Of a stretch of 64,000 nt of DNA, positions 21,707-35,400 are shown in pieces; position 1 is the stretch's first letter, and each line of letters begins with the position of its first letter. Position numbers and translations under genes: made by a program. The notes beneath the pieces were generated by a model that worked only from the letters and a program-made list of their open reading frames with translations, was not told the DNA's origin and did not search any database. Source of the DNA: Synanceia verrucosa (taxonomy: Eukaryota > Chordata > Actinopteri > Perciformes > Synanceiidae); assembly GCA_029721515.1 (NCBI GenBank), contig CM056556.1, positions 3,658,501 through 3,722,500 of the forward strand. The letters run 5' to 3'.

Positions 21707-24700
21707 TCACTGCATCTGTGAGAGGAGCTGCTCTCTGCGCTCTGCACTGATGAAGAAGCGTAGTTTCCGTGGCAACAGCCTCACCTCCACAGGCATGGCC
21801 TCGTACTCCTCGTTGTCGATGTTGTAGAAGCCGGTGGCACCCTGCAGGGTTGGGACATACAGTTATAAAAGAGAAAATGCTGACAGTAAACAGAAATGAA
21901 ACTGTATTAAAATCATCACAAAAATAGTTTAGATTTGCTTTTATGTGACACAATGAAATATGATCGTTTTGACCTCTGGCAGCTGCAGGCGACAAGCACT
22001 GGCTTCCAGTTTTGTGGAGTCTTTAGTGAATACAGAGGGGTCCTCTTCTTTTTTATTTCTATAATAAAGAACATTTACATTATTATATTTTGAATTTACT
22101 CAAACATGAACTTTTATGTAGTGTTTATTTCCTCTTTCCTCTACTGACCCGACTGTGATGTACTCGCCCACTGTCAAGTTCGGCTCTGCACAGATCACCA
22201 GGGAGTCATTAATGCGCTGCAAGTTCAAATACATAGAAAAAAAAAACAACATTTTAAAAAGAGGAAAACAGGGCAGATTGGGTTTAATGAGATCATGTCA
22301 GAAGGACTTTAAAGAGTGGGTATAATGTTTAAAAAAACAGTTATTTTTAGACTCACCCTCTGCACTGGGTTTTTGTTGTGCGTTTGAATGAACAGCTCTA
22401 ACGTCGACAGCTGCTCCTCCTTCCACTGCTCTGGCTCTGCCACTTTTTGAGGCTCTGAGCGAACACACAAATCCAAAAAGCACGACTCACAGTCTTTTAC
22501 TGTTGCTGTCATACTGTGATCCAAGTATGAACACAAAGTCACACATTACCTTCAACAGGAGGGCTCCAGCGGTTCTTCAGCCTGAGGATGATGCGGTAGA
22601 GCAGGTTGGGTCTGGGGGGCTTCTGGAGGGGCTGGTCAGGGGGCCGGAGGCTGGGAGCCAGGTAGGACACTGAGACTTCCCGCACCAGGGGCCACTCCTG
22701 AGACATTTCACATCAGCGTAATATTAAAAAACACCAGCAGCAAAAGAATTATAACACACATAGGTGACAAGGAAACAGGGAGACATTTCTATCAGAATGG
22801 CAGGAACCAGTATCATATCATATTTAAAGCTATAGTCCGTTAAGCTCCACCCCCTCCACCCCTCCCCTCAGTGCTCTGTCCAAAGCCACGCCCCCTCAAA
22901 CTTGAACATCTGATAGTGGATTCAGCAGGGAGAGGAGAGCCGATATGCTACATCACCACAGTTGTAAAACGTCCCATTTAAAGCCAATATATCAACATCA
23001 TTTTATCACCTTTATAATGCAGGCAGTGACGACTATGGCTGTGCAATGTGGTCAAAATGTCATATCCTATAACCTCTTTAATACAAGCGACACTGACAAC
23101 CAGTTTACACCCACAGAGAAGCTAATGTTAGCATTGAGCTAATACGTTACAAAAGTAACTAAGTTAGCAAACACATATTTCATGAAAATAATAACTAAAC
23201 TAATAATTACCGTCCAACAGAAAGAAAGCTGAAACTTCTGCATCACTTTTCAGTCCCTTCAGATGTCTCAGTGTCTCCACTGATGTTCACTCTGGTTTGT
23301 CCTCTTAGCTTTATTCAGAGTTTTGTCTTTCAGTCTTTTCTTCCTCCCTCTTTCTTCTCTTTGTCTGTTTAGCAGGGTGAGTCCTCAGAAGTATCGCTGG
23401 CAGTGGTATTTTTGGCTGCATTTTCTCTGCCATTGTTCCCTACAGAACAGATTCTCCTTCTAACTCTGTATTTGTGCAGAGGAGTGTGCTGGATATTTAC
23501 AGAAACAGTGGGGAGGAGGGAGGGACAGAGGAGGATGAGACATGAAGGCATCTGATTGGTTCTTTCCATTCTGCCCTAATGTCAGTTGATTGGTCAGAGT
23601 TTTTACAGTCCTGTAGCTGCCACAGAGGTCTGACTCTTTTCCTTCCTTTTTGTGAACTCATAATGTATTGACTGCTCTCAGGGTGGAAGGATCACTTCAC
23701 CCAGTAGAACAGAGTGCTTCTGAACAAATGACAGACTATAGCTTTAATAGGAAGCTGGTTCAATACATTCTTCTAACCCAAGCATGTTAAGACAGAGAAA
23801 TACAGCCTTACCCGTAGAGTACTAAACCAATGTGCTGCATTTGTCTTCAGTGGACCCAAGTACCAGTATCTATGGAGAAATAAATATAAGGTTAATTACT
23901 CTCTTATATGTGGAATTCAATCGTATTATAATCTGAGTGACCAACTGTGTAATCTTACTTGCTGATTGTTGCAGCCACGTCTCTAAAAGCACCCCATCGC
24001 AGTCCCATCAGAGCGAAGACTGGCTGCTCCTTCTCCCCCTAAAAACACACAAATTTGAATTCCTGCCTCAAAACAGGCACATTATGACATGAAATTAAAT
24101 TAAATATTTCTGTAAATTGACGTGAAAACAAACACTGACAACAGCAACATTCAAGGCAAATATTATCTTCATAACGTTGAGGCTTTGTGGAATAAACAGA
24201 ACCAGTTTCTCACTTTGATTTGCAGAACATCCAGAGGTACAGTTTCTCCTTTCAGAATGGACAGTGTTGCTGATGTAATGTCTCTGGAGAAGTGGAAAAT
24301 GGGTTTAAGTTACTTATGAAGAAACACATCCAGAACACAGGTTATCACAGGTAAGGGGGCTGTGAGGATGACACAGTCTGGATCAGTATGATATTGAAGA
24401 GATACTTACTTGACCTTGTTGTCACTGAGGAGGTGAAGGCTTGGACTCAGGGAATTGCGAGAACCCAGTGGAATGAATCCAATTGGTGTGTTAGAGATGA
24501 TGTCCTGTTAGTCATAAGACAAATATCAGTTTAGATTAATTACCGTCATGACAGATCAATACAATTTTACAATTAATACAATTATATGTGACACCTACTT
24601 CATCTGGCCTTCGCAGTAAACCTGTGACAACTTCCTGTAAGGTGCCATCACCTCCGGCCACGATCAGCATGTCGGTCTGTTCCATGAGCTCCAGCAGCTT

Positions 24701-25840
24701 TTTAGCCTGGCCTTCATAATCTGTCTGTAAAGGAACAGGCGATACATTATCATGGTGGGGTCCCTACTAGAGCCACTAATAGCGCTGATGGATGGATTCC
24801 CAGCAAAATACCTTTACGACTGTAACATCAACACCAGCCAGGTGTAAAATGGGAGCAGCGTTCTTTTCAAACAGGTTGTTGGCTTTCCTGGCGAAGGTCG
24901 AGAGAGAGAATTTGGAAATATTATTGTCTGAAAACAAAACTGGAAGTGAGAAGTTTTAAGAGACTTCTTACCCATTACAAGCTGCAGGGTTCAAGATGAC
25001 TGTGGCTTTCCTCAGACGCTCCTGTGGTGCAATCTGTTGATGCCCAAATTCCTACAGAGATAAATGATGATAATTAGGACTATCAACAGTGGAAAGTAAT
25101 TCAGTACATTTACTGCAATTTACTACATTTAAGTACATTTCGAGGTACTTAATGCTATAATATCAACTCCACTACATCACTGAGGCAAACATTGCATTTT
25201 TTACTCCTCTACATGCATTTAACAGCTGTAATTACTTTCAGATTTTGATTATTAATGAAAATTATAACTCTACTCATAAATGATTAAGCTACCCAGTAGT
25301 ATACTGTATGAAATTATTAAAATTGAAGAAATGAAAAGTAATGTGCACATTAATGCATTCATATTTATAACTCTTAAATGAGTCATTCTGCACAATAAGT
25401 ACTTTTTGTAGTTTATGTATATTTTAATGCTAATATTTTTGTACGTTTGCCTACATAAGATTTTGAATGTATGAGTTTTACTTGTAACAGAGTTTTTCTA
25501 TGCTGTGGTACTGCCATATTTACTTAAAATATCTGAGGAACACACTTTTAATAAATTAAATTATGACAGTTTATATGCAAACACAAGTGATGTCTCACCC
25601 TGGCCAGTAGACAAGCTTCCCTCCGCAGAACACTGTCACTGATAAGATACAAGAAGTAAAATATAAGACACAAGACAGGCCTGTGTATTTAATCTGATCT
25701 GAACTAATAACCATATCCTGAAACACTCACCAGTGTTTTCCATACAGCCAGTGCCCCCCATAAGACAGAACACACACAGCAAATGTGGACTTCTTCCAGT
25801 GATTCCTCAGAGTCCGAAACACTTTCACAACCCGAGCCAT
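21707..25840 (-). CDS. agk: Acylglycerol kinase, mitochondrial
   Basis: Agk phosphorylates monoacylglycerol and diacylglycerol and is also a structural part of the TIM22 import complex in the inner mitochondrial membrane (family knowledge). Fourteen exons in transcript order: 25731-25840, 25599-25638, 24972-25051, 24812-24887, 24599-24724, 24410-24504, 24214-24283, 23959-24038, 23812-23869, 22550-22697, 22357-22454, 22149-22216, 21974-22058, 21707-21841. They give 422 aa, the same length as human AGK. The N-terminus (TLRNHWKKSTF...GGHWLYGKH) is the mitochondrial targeting and membrane segment. The DAG-kinase catalytic motif is AGGDGTLQEVV with GGDGT at 126-130, including the Gly126 equivalent. 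Later blocks are TPIGFIPLG, GEKEQPVFALMGLRWG, KYWYLGPLK and EEYEAMPVEVRLLPRKLRFF. The first exon faces nup205. Confidence 0.95.
22828..23743. mobile_element. Second TTAA-target element, agk intron 9
   Basis: About 916 bp bounded by TTAA at 22824-22827 and 23744-23747, with inverted ends AGCTATAGTCCGT and the inverse of AGCTATAGTCTGT. It is unrelated in sequence to the CTCATTGAGTGCCA family. No transposase-like ORF was seen, so it is probably non-autonomous piggyBac-like. Confidence 0.65.
25085..25560. repeat. AAGTAC-rich interspersed repeat in agk intron 2
   Basis: TTCAGTACATTTACTGC and TTAAGTACATTTCGAGG resemble the repeat at 4880-5010. It occupies most of the intron between exons 2 and 3. 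The right boundary is approximate. Confidence 0.4.
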
Positions 25841-26443
25841 GGTTCTGATTAAACTGTCCCCAAACCCTCTATTTTAATACGGCGCTATATTTACAAAGGC
25901 ATCGACATTTTTACATTAATGTGATTGACAAAATCCCGTCGCAGCAGCGAGGTCAACTGTCAGGCGGAGCATCATGGATATGTTGGTGTAACTTCAAAAA
26001 CAGCCCGGACTAACACAGGGTGGAACCAATGTTGCTGCCACTTGTGGTGCATTAACGCGTTTCAAGACAAAAGGCGGATTACGTTATAAAATTTAATGCT
26101 AAGTAATATGAAAAGAGATAGACAGAATTCATTAAATCCACCGGAATTCAAATTAAATCATTTTTGAATTAATATAGATATTAAACTACAATTCCCATCT
26201 GGCTCCAACGGCTCTGGCTCTAACGGCTCCAGCGGTCCGAGGACCCCGCCTGAAATAATTTCACAGAATTACGGCGATGATTAAAACATTTTACCGACTT
26301 ACTTACGAGATATTCACATGAAATAGAACTGGAGAATTTCATCCGAGCAAATATTTTCGAACCGTGTTTACAGTTATTGATAATTTTAAATTTCATACCG
26401 GCACGAGCACCAGAACCTGCTTCTGTCTGATTTTCCGAGTATC
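25841..26443. promoter_or_regulatory. Bidirectional promoter region agk/nup205
   Basis: Only 603 bp separate the two divergent start codons, so both promoters and both 5' UTRs must lie here. The middle contains a GC-richer patch with repeated GGCTC words at about 26200-26260. No TATA box is obvious for either gene, as expected for housekeeping genes. Confidence 0.65.
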
Positions 26444-29400
26444 ATGGCGGCGCAGATGGCGGTAAATTCGGGTATGAACTATATTTCTTTCATTTATTAG
26501 ATTAAATGTGTTTATTCCTAACTGTTGCTATGAATTGGTATTTCACAAACAATCACTTACATATTCGCTTTTTATTGTCAGTTTTGTCGCATGTCATGTT
26601 TTGACCACATGGTGGTGGCTCACTTAAATTCAGACTGCTAAGCTAGCTTAGCCTCGCCTGCAAGTAAAAGTTAATTAGCTTAATGTTGGTCAAACAGTTA
26701 TTCAGAGGAATAACGTTAGCGTTAGCGGTGGCACGTTTTCAAATTAGCACAAATAGAGCAATATGACTTGTAGTCTGACGTAACGTTTGTCAAATGAGTC
26801 AGCAGACAAGTTTACTGAGAAAGCAAAACTTAAACAAGCTCACTTGGAAATAGATATTTGGCGTCAGTGTTTGGCATGCTGCTCTGTTGATGTTGATGTT
26901 GCGCTTAGCTCACTTTCATACAAGCTCGAGTAACAGTTTAGCTCAGGTCCAGAGTTAAACTGACCTCTAGTTTACAATATATCTGTCAGGGACACATTCA
27001 TAGTTTCATAGTCAGATGTATTTGTACCGTCTTGGTTGATATTGTGTTATTGGCCGCTTGGCATCCAAGGGCCATGCAAAATATCATTTAACTGAGCAAT
27101 TAATGTTTAATCTACCCAACAAAACGTGAAAGCCTATTGTTGAAAAGAAATCTAAGTATTTCATATATATATTCCTGTCATGGTTGAAGTCTGTGAGAGG
27201 TTCATGTCACAAAAATCACAGCCCAATATTCTGTTTAGGGCAACTAACTTCTTTTTATTGTTGATTATTAATCTGTCGATTATTTTCTCGATTAATCGGT
27301 TGTTTAGTCTATAAAATGGTGAAAAAATATCAATCCAATCCAAAACCTGAAATATTATCTTAATCTTAGTTATCAATTGTTTTGTAGTTTAATAGTTAAC
27401 AACTAATTAATTATTTTTTTAAGCTCTAATCCTGTCAGCTATTTACATCAGATATTAGGGATTTCTAACAATTATTCACTTGAAAAACTTGTGCTCGGCA
27501 AATATGAGTCAGAGTATGAGAACATGACTTCCTTGTATTTACTGGCATGCCATGACAATAAAGGCTTTTGATGTGTCAGATGTGAGATACAAAAAATGTG
27601 CAAATCGAGGGATGCTATCCCTGCTGGTGACAAGAAATTAACACGATAGGAGAGTGGTAATCAGTTTTGTGCATGTGTGATGGTACAATATGTTTTGAAA
27701 AAGAAAACCCTTTACCCACCCAGGAGCCAGTCTGTGGGGCCCCCTGAAGGAGCTATGGGAGACAGTGGACGGGGCGGTGTTGAGGAGACAGCCAGAAAGC
27801 GTCCACCTCCTGGACCTGCAGCTGAAGAAACACAAACCACACTTTCTCTCACTCTATAAGAACCCGGTTAGATACTGTGCCAAACACAAACATATCATTT
27901 ACAATGGCTGTCATATTGTCCCTGTGTATCCTGCAACTTCATAGGTGCAGACATTTCTTAATTATCAGTGTGTATCGAGGCTCTAATGTTCATAACATCT
28001 GGTCTTCTCTTAATTTTCAGCCAAAGAGTGCAGAGCAGAGAGAGAAGGTGCGTAAAGCGAGCACAGAGGGTATCGCCATCCAAGGTCAGCAGGGGTCACG
28101 GCTCCTTCCAGAGCAGCTTCTGTCAGAGGCCTTCATCCTCAGCGATTTGTTTGATATCGGAGAGTTAGCAGCCTTAGAGCTTCTGTTAGCAGGTAAAGAC
28201 ATAAAAACATAAAAAAGGCACGATTTGTAAGGAATACAGGAAGTTATGTTTAGACACAGTGCTTGCATAAGTATATATTGGTTATTTTGTTTTAGGTTTG
28301 TCCTGGTCAAATGCATGACTTGCATAATTTATATATTTATCTGTCTCCAGGTGAGCAACAGCAGCCCCATTTTCCAGGTCTAACAAGAGGTCTCGTAGCT
28401 GTGCTGCTCTACTGGGATGGAAAGCTTTGTGTGGCCAACTCCCTGCGCACACTCATTCAGTCACGCCATGGCAAGACCTTCACCCTGGACCTGAGGTAAT
28501 AACAGTGTCTCATTCAAGTGATGACAAATGCTTTAACATGATGGTCCACATGATGAGCAGATTATTGTCCCGTTGTAGTTTTTGTCTTCTTGTAATTGAC
28601 TTGCACTGTTGTTGGTTTCCTCACTCAGTGGAGAGCTGGTGGCTTTGACGACACGTTTTACAGATGAACTAATGAACCAGGGTCTGACTAAACGCATCCT
28701 AACCTTGGTGTCAGAGATAAATGTGACGCGGGAGTTCGAACGGCTGCAAAAGGAGCGTGGCCTTGGCAATGAGAAGCACAGGAAAGAGGTGGGAGCAAAT
28801 ATTTTGTGTTAATTTCAATATAATAAGATAATCAGTTTTGCAGTACATTTGTTTTCTAACATACTCGACCAGCAGCTTTCTTTTGGACTAAAGAAGAAAG
28901 GAATAGCTAGTGAAGTATTGACAGCATTTAACGCTCTCTCTTGTCCTCAGGTCTCTGACCTCATTAAAGAATGCCGACAGGCTCTGGCAGACAGCCTCTT
29001 TTCATGGACTTGTCAATCCCCTATGACTAAAGATGACACCCTGGCTCTTATTGGCCACCTGGAGACAGTGACAGCTCAAGCTGATGGCTCATTGGATAGT
29101 GTCAACCTGGCTCTGGTCATGGCTCTACTCTACTGCTTGGATATCAGCTTTGTAGAACAGGGAACAGAAGACAGAGAAGGTGAGAACTTCTTAAATACTG
29201 TGTATATTTTTAAAATTTTGAAGTTTGTGTTTAATTCCACTTAGACATTTTGCTTGTAGCTATGCATGCAATTGCTATCAGTTTCAGTATTTTTCCTCTA
29301 CTGCTAGTGAAGGTCTGTGTCTGTGTTCATCTAGATCTGATCCAGGCACTGCCGTTGCTGACTGAGAGGCAGTATGTATCTGTGGTGCACAGCCGTCTGA

Positions 29401-32400
29401 TGGACGGCCAGCCATGGAAGCTTCCAGGTCTGCAGGCTGTGTGTCGACTGGCCTGGGCTCTGTCTCTGCGTGTCCTTTCTCAGCTACCACAAGGAGGAGG
29501 TGATTATTATTTCTTAGAAATGCCTTTGAAATATGCATTGAATATGTCTTGCAGGTGTTTGAAGAAAACATTTTGATGGAATATGAGGTCTCAAAGTAAA
29601 CATTTAAATGTGTATGTTTTTGTGTTGTGCAGCGCTTGTTGAGTTCACTGAGGCAGACGAGGCTCTGGCTGACCAGGCTCTACTGGGAGATGTCTTCCTG
29701 TTTATGAAGGAGGGCATCCTGGGATGTGAGAGTTTTGCCCTGGAAGAGTTTTATATCCGCCGCCTCCATTCACTCATCACAGATTTCCTGGCACTCATGC
29801 CAATGAAGGTGGGAGATTCCAAATGTTGACTTGATACCATATTGTGTTGTCAACTTTTCTCTGATTAGTTATCAGTTTGTGCTCTGGTTATGTTGCATAC
29901 TGATTGATTTTTTTTTTAATGAACATGTTTCTGCTGTATTGGTAGGTGAAACAGCTTCGTAACCGTGCTGATGAGGATGCCCGTCTGGTGCACATGTCCT
30001 TACAGATGGACAGCGAGCTTCCAGCATCGCTACGCAAGGACTTGGACCACCTCATGATCCTTGTAAGTGATGAACCCATCAGCAACACCTTTTACCTTTT
30101 AAGAGCTCAAAATGTTATCCAAAATAGTGTTCCTGAGCAGGAGGAGAATAAACTTAAATCCCATATTGAGCAACAGTAAAAACAAACTGTGAGTAAGGAC
30201 TGTACGTGTGAGCTGAAACGGTGTTGGTTACTGCTTTGTCTCCAGATAGGAGAGTTTTACAGTAAGGACTCCTTTGGGCTGGAGTTGGCACTGGAGTTCT
30301 GGTGTCCCACAGAGTCTCTCCAGCACACCTCCCTGCAGGGATCCTACCTGGGAATGGCCCTGCAGAGGCCTCCACATAAACAGGTAAGAACTGCAAGACA
30401 AAATTTCAAATATTTTACATGGATCATTTGGATTTTGTCTGTTTTGAGAGAAGCTGATACCATTTACTTATCTCTTTTTGAACTCAGGTGGTTCTGTCAA
30501 AGTTTGTGCGTCAGATGGGAGACCTCCTGCCCTCCACCCTTTATATCTCCTATCTCCGTATGCTGAAAGGGCTTTCTAATGGTCCTCAGTGTGCACACTA
30601 CGCCTTCAGCCTGCTTAAGACCAACGGAGCCACACACAGTAAGAGAAAACCGCTGGTATAATATTAAAGACTTTAGGAATGAATTGTCTGGAGCTGAAAA
30701 AGAATAAATATATTTTCAGACCTGAAAATTTAAACCACTGAACATTTTTATGTGCAGTTTGGTTTGTAATCTGTATTGGGAATTTCTGCCATGAATGAAT
30801 ATTATTATGTTAAGTGGTTCACTTAGGGTTCCTGCAGTCCCTTTAAAAAGTTTTAATTTAAAATCTGGGTAGTTTAAGTCTTAAATTGTCTTAAGTTTAC
30901 CATAAATTTGCTGTATTAAATTTTCAGATGGTGCGGTTAATGCCTACAGGAAAACACAGAGGCCCACCGTAAAATGTGGAGACAGCTTTAAGTGTTGGAA
31001 GTATTATTATTCTGTATCCATATTTGGGGGGGGGGAAAGGTCCCTAAGGAAAGAGTATTTTTGTAGGATTAACAAATGACTCCTACTGAGTGGTGATGGA
31101 GACTGCTTAAGTGTTATTACTTTATTATTCTGTATGTAATGCAAGTTATGTATGTTATTTTGGCTCTGTTCTGCATCACGGTGAAAATTTGAAAAGGTTA
31201 TTAATAACAAATGCGAAAGGTTTGACTTCCAATCTAGGAGACAATAGATAGAGTATTTTCTAGTCTAAGAAATTGTTATGCCATTTTTGGGTCTTAAATT
31301 CTATTTGTTGAGGTATTAAAAACATTAAATTTGACTTTTAAAAAGGTGCAAGAACACTGTCACTAGTTAACTTAAAGGAATAGAAATAATTAATCAAATG
31401 TAGGTGATACTACAGTACACTCTGCTGAAGTTGAGTGCTTTAGTGTGATGCATATCCAAATGAATGCCAACTAACTTCATGTACATATCTGCAGGTGACA
31501 ACATCCAGGGAGTTTCAGGCAGCCCCGTGTCTTGGGAACATTTCTTTCACTCCCTTATGCTTTACCATGAGAACCTGCGGAGAGACTTTCCAAATCCGGA
31601 TGCATCACAATACCGCCACCCACCGCTAAGGGGCATCACCCAGAGAGAGCTGGAAGGACTCACTTCATTTCTGCAGTTGCTCACCACCATCATTACATGG
31701 GTATGGAACAAGATCCATCCATTCAGGCTGCTGGCATTGTTCTTATTCACGTGTATTTATGCGTTGTGATGTTGTTTTTTTTTTGTTTTTTTTTTCGCAT
31801 AGAGTGAAAATGCCCGGCTGGCGTTGTGTGAGCATCCCCAGTGGACCCCAGTTGTAGTGATGTTGGGGTTGCTGCAGTGCAGCGTTCCTCCCATCCTGAA
31901 GGCTGAAATCCTGCGCTGCCTGGCAGCCTTTGGGAAGTCACCAGAGATTGCTGCTTCACTCTGGCAGTCACTGGAGTACACACAGGTTAGTCTTTAGCAA
32001 GTTAACAGAATGATTTAATTGAAGTTTTTATAAGAAAAGTCTTATTTTGCCAACCAGATGCACAGCAAAACTTTAAATGCAGTGTCAGTCACGTTATCTG
32101 AGTGTTTTCTCTCTTGAAAGACTGTATTCCGGTGGAGTTATGACAGCGAGTTTTGAGATTTGCTGTTTGTTGTGTTCAGACTTCATGATCTTTTCCCATA
32201 GATCCTTCAGACGGTGCGAGCCCCAGGACAGAGGCAGGCAGCTGGAATTGAGGTGAGTCTTTTTGTAATTGGTGAATATGATACTCAGCCTTATTTGCAG
32301 GAAATATTTTAATTATAGTTTATTATTATAGTTTATTATTGTTTCTCTTGACATCAAGAGAGGCACGTAAGATGGTTCATTAGTAGGTACACAGAGACTC

Positions 32401-35400
32401 TGGCTGCCAGGACCATTTTTAATTTGTTACTATGAAAATTACATTTGACAGATGCCCAAAAGTTCTGTTTTTATGACCCAAAATAATTAGTATAATAGTT
32501 GTGCACCATAATAATAGTTGTTATCTTTTAATGCCACTCTGCAATATTCAGTTGTAATTCTGTTTAAAGTTGGAGACTTAAAATGTACTTTAATCTCTTA
32601 TCAAAGTAAGAGAAACATCCTGTTTTAAAAGAAAAGTTATGTAACCTGTTTTTGTATTATTCTTTTTTTTGTTTTTGGCTCTCAGGTGGAGCTGAATGAG
32701 ATCGAGTCGAGCTGTGAGGAGTATCCTCTGACGCGAGGCTTCTGCCATCTGATCAGCACTTTGGTCGAGAGCAGCCTGCCTGTTAATTTAGGCGCAGGGC
32801 TTCGCGTGCCGGGCTTTCAGCCCTACCTGAACTTCCTTCGTGACTCTGTGTTCCTCCCCTTCCCCACTAGAGCATATCGCCATCCAGCTGAGAAGGTAGA
32901 GTACTGTCATGTGTCCGGAAAAAAAAAGAACATGTATACTCTTTGAACTACACATACATCGGTTTTCCTTTGCCACCCCACCAGTGGGAGGTTGCTGATG
33001 CCGTCTTGGAGGTGTTCCACAAGCTGCTGCGGGACTACGAGCCCCAGCCGTCAGACTTTGTCCAGGAGATGGTGGAGCTGCAGGGCGAGCAGCTTGCGGC
33101 CCACAAACCCCCCGGCCACAGCATCATGTTCCACCTGCTCAACGACTCGCCCACGCTGGCGCTCTGCCTCAGCCTGCTGGAGGAGGGTGTACGCCAGCTG
33201 GACACCTATGCACCCTTCCCTGGTGAGGGAACATATGCAGCTGCTGTCAGAAAAAGAGAAAAATTGCTTGTGTGTGTTTGTTCTGAGGTCATGCGCTGTT
33301 CCTCCTCCCCTGTAGGTAAGAAGCACTTGGAGTCGGCGGTGCTGCACTGCCTGTGCCTGCTGGACTTGGCTCTACAGAAGGAGGTGGTGTTCATGGACCT
33401 CCTCAGGGAGAGCCAGGCCTCCCTGCTGGTTTCACCCTTAGAGCAGCTCCTCCAGGGGGTCAGTCCTCAAACTCGGAGGGCAGATCACATTGTCAATATT
33501 GCCAGGTAAGGACACCCAGGCTTAAATGCACCGTTTCCCTCCATGCTTACACTAATTAGAAGAGTTATATTTAAAAATGTATAACCGTGTATAATGTTTA
33601 CCCACGTTTGTCCTTTGTAGATATTTGTACCACAGCAGCTCCAACCCGGAGGCTGCCTTCCAGAGTGCCAAGATCCTGCGTCGTATCGCCACCTACCCCA
33701 ACATTCAGACTAGGCTGGTGGGAGATTTTACACACGACCAGGTATAAATATGGCTCTGACTAACAAATGAGAAATGTTTCCCAACAAAGCTTGAGGATAT
33801 TTCACAAAATAATAAGCATCATGCAATAGAAGAAGAAAAACAAGATATTGGATTGGATTATCTGATGTATTCACGTTCATTTTTTTTTTTTTACCAAAAA
33901 TATATTAAATCAAACAAAAACAATGATATTTAGTCTTGTTTCTATAAAATGTGTTGCTACATTACACAAGTGTGTAAATATAATAATGTACGGTATATCA
34001 TCAGTATCTCCATCAGTATTGATAATAAATAGTAATCAAGAAAGTTTTTTTTCTTTATGTGCTGGACTTGTGTTTTGAAGTTGAGAGCAGTTCTTGTCTC
34101 TTTCCCTCAGTCTGTGAGTGATAAGCTCATGGCAGGCTTTGTGGAGTGTCTGGACAATGAAGAGGCTGAGGAGGGAGCAGAAAGCGGAGATGGTGAGAGA
34201 GACTTCTTATTTGGGAACATTTTCATCAGCCTTATCCCGTTTTAATACTGTCAGTGCTAAGCTTGTGTTTCGTAACTCAACTATTTCATGATCCCCAAAC
34301 TTCCAGACTCGGACCCACAGAAGAAGGTAGCGAGAATCCGACATGAAACCCAGATCCACATGCTGAACCTGCTCATCACCTCCTTGGAGCTGAAGACGCC
34401 AAACCTGGCCCTGTATCTGTTGGGTTATGAAGTCAAGAAGCCTGTGTCCTCCACCAACCTCCAGGACCCAGGTCAGACCACAAGTTTAGCTGTCACCACT
34501 GTTCCTTTTAAAAAAGGAAAACAGAGCTCATGACCTGGGCGTTGTCTTTCAATTGATGGTGCATTCATTTGTCACAGGTGTGTTGGGATGTCCACGGAGC
34601 TGCCTGCACGCCATCCTGAGTCTGCTGCAGAGAGGCACCGAGAAGAGATCAGGACCTGTACTCACACAGCAGGCCCCACACCTGGCTGAGCTCTGCTACC
34701 AGGTGCACTTCATCCTCTGCTCAAAATGCACCTTCATTTCTACATTGTATGCCCAGCAGGCTGAATGTGTTAAAATATATTTCTGTAATTTCTCCCTCTC
34801 TCAGGTGATCTACCAGCTGTGTGCCTGCCCAGACACATCAGGACCCACCATGCGCTATCTGAGGACCAGCCAGGACTTCCTGTTCTCTCACCTGCAGCAC
34901 CTACCCTTCATCCTGCCAAGTGAGTACAGGTTTCCGACTGAAATCCCCAAATTTATGATAACCAAAGCATTCATTCATCATATTAATCGTATGTTGAATG
35001 AAAAACAGGAGTTAGGAAAAGCAGAACATTATTTGAACTTTAGTGACTAGTTTGTATTTCTGCTGAAAGGAAATAATTGATTTAAAAATTGTGTCCCAGA
35101 GATATAAATGTAGGGGAAAAAACAACTCCACAACTGTATGATTTCATCCTTTCCATTCCACTTTCCTCAGGTAATCAGATCGCTGCCCTCTCCCAGATGT
35201 CTTGGTTAATGAAAACGACTGCTATCGAGCTGAGGGTGACCTCACTGAACCGCCAGCGTTCACATACACAACGTCTCGTCAGTCTCCTGTTGGATGACCA
35301 GCCACACACTCAACATACAGGTAAACCTGTTGGACGCATTTCATGCTGCATCTTAATTTTATCTTAAATATAGCTCATTAATACATAAATCTGAGAGCCT

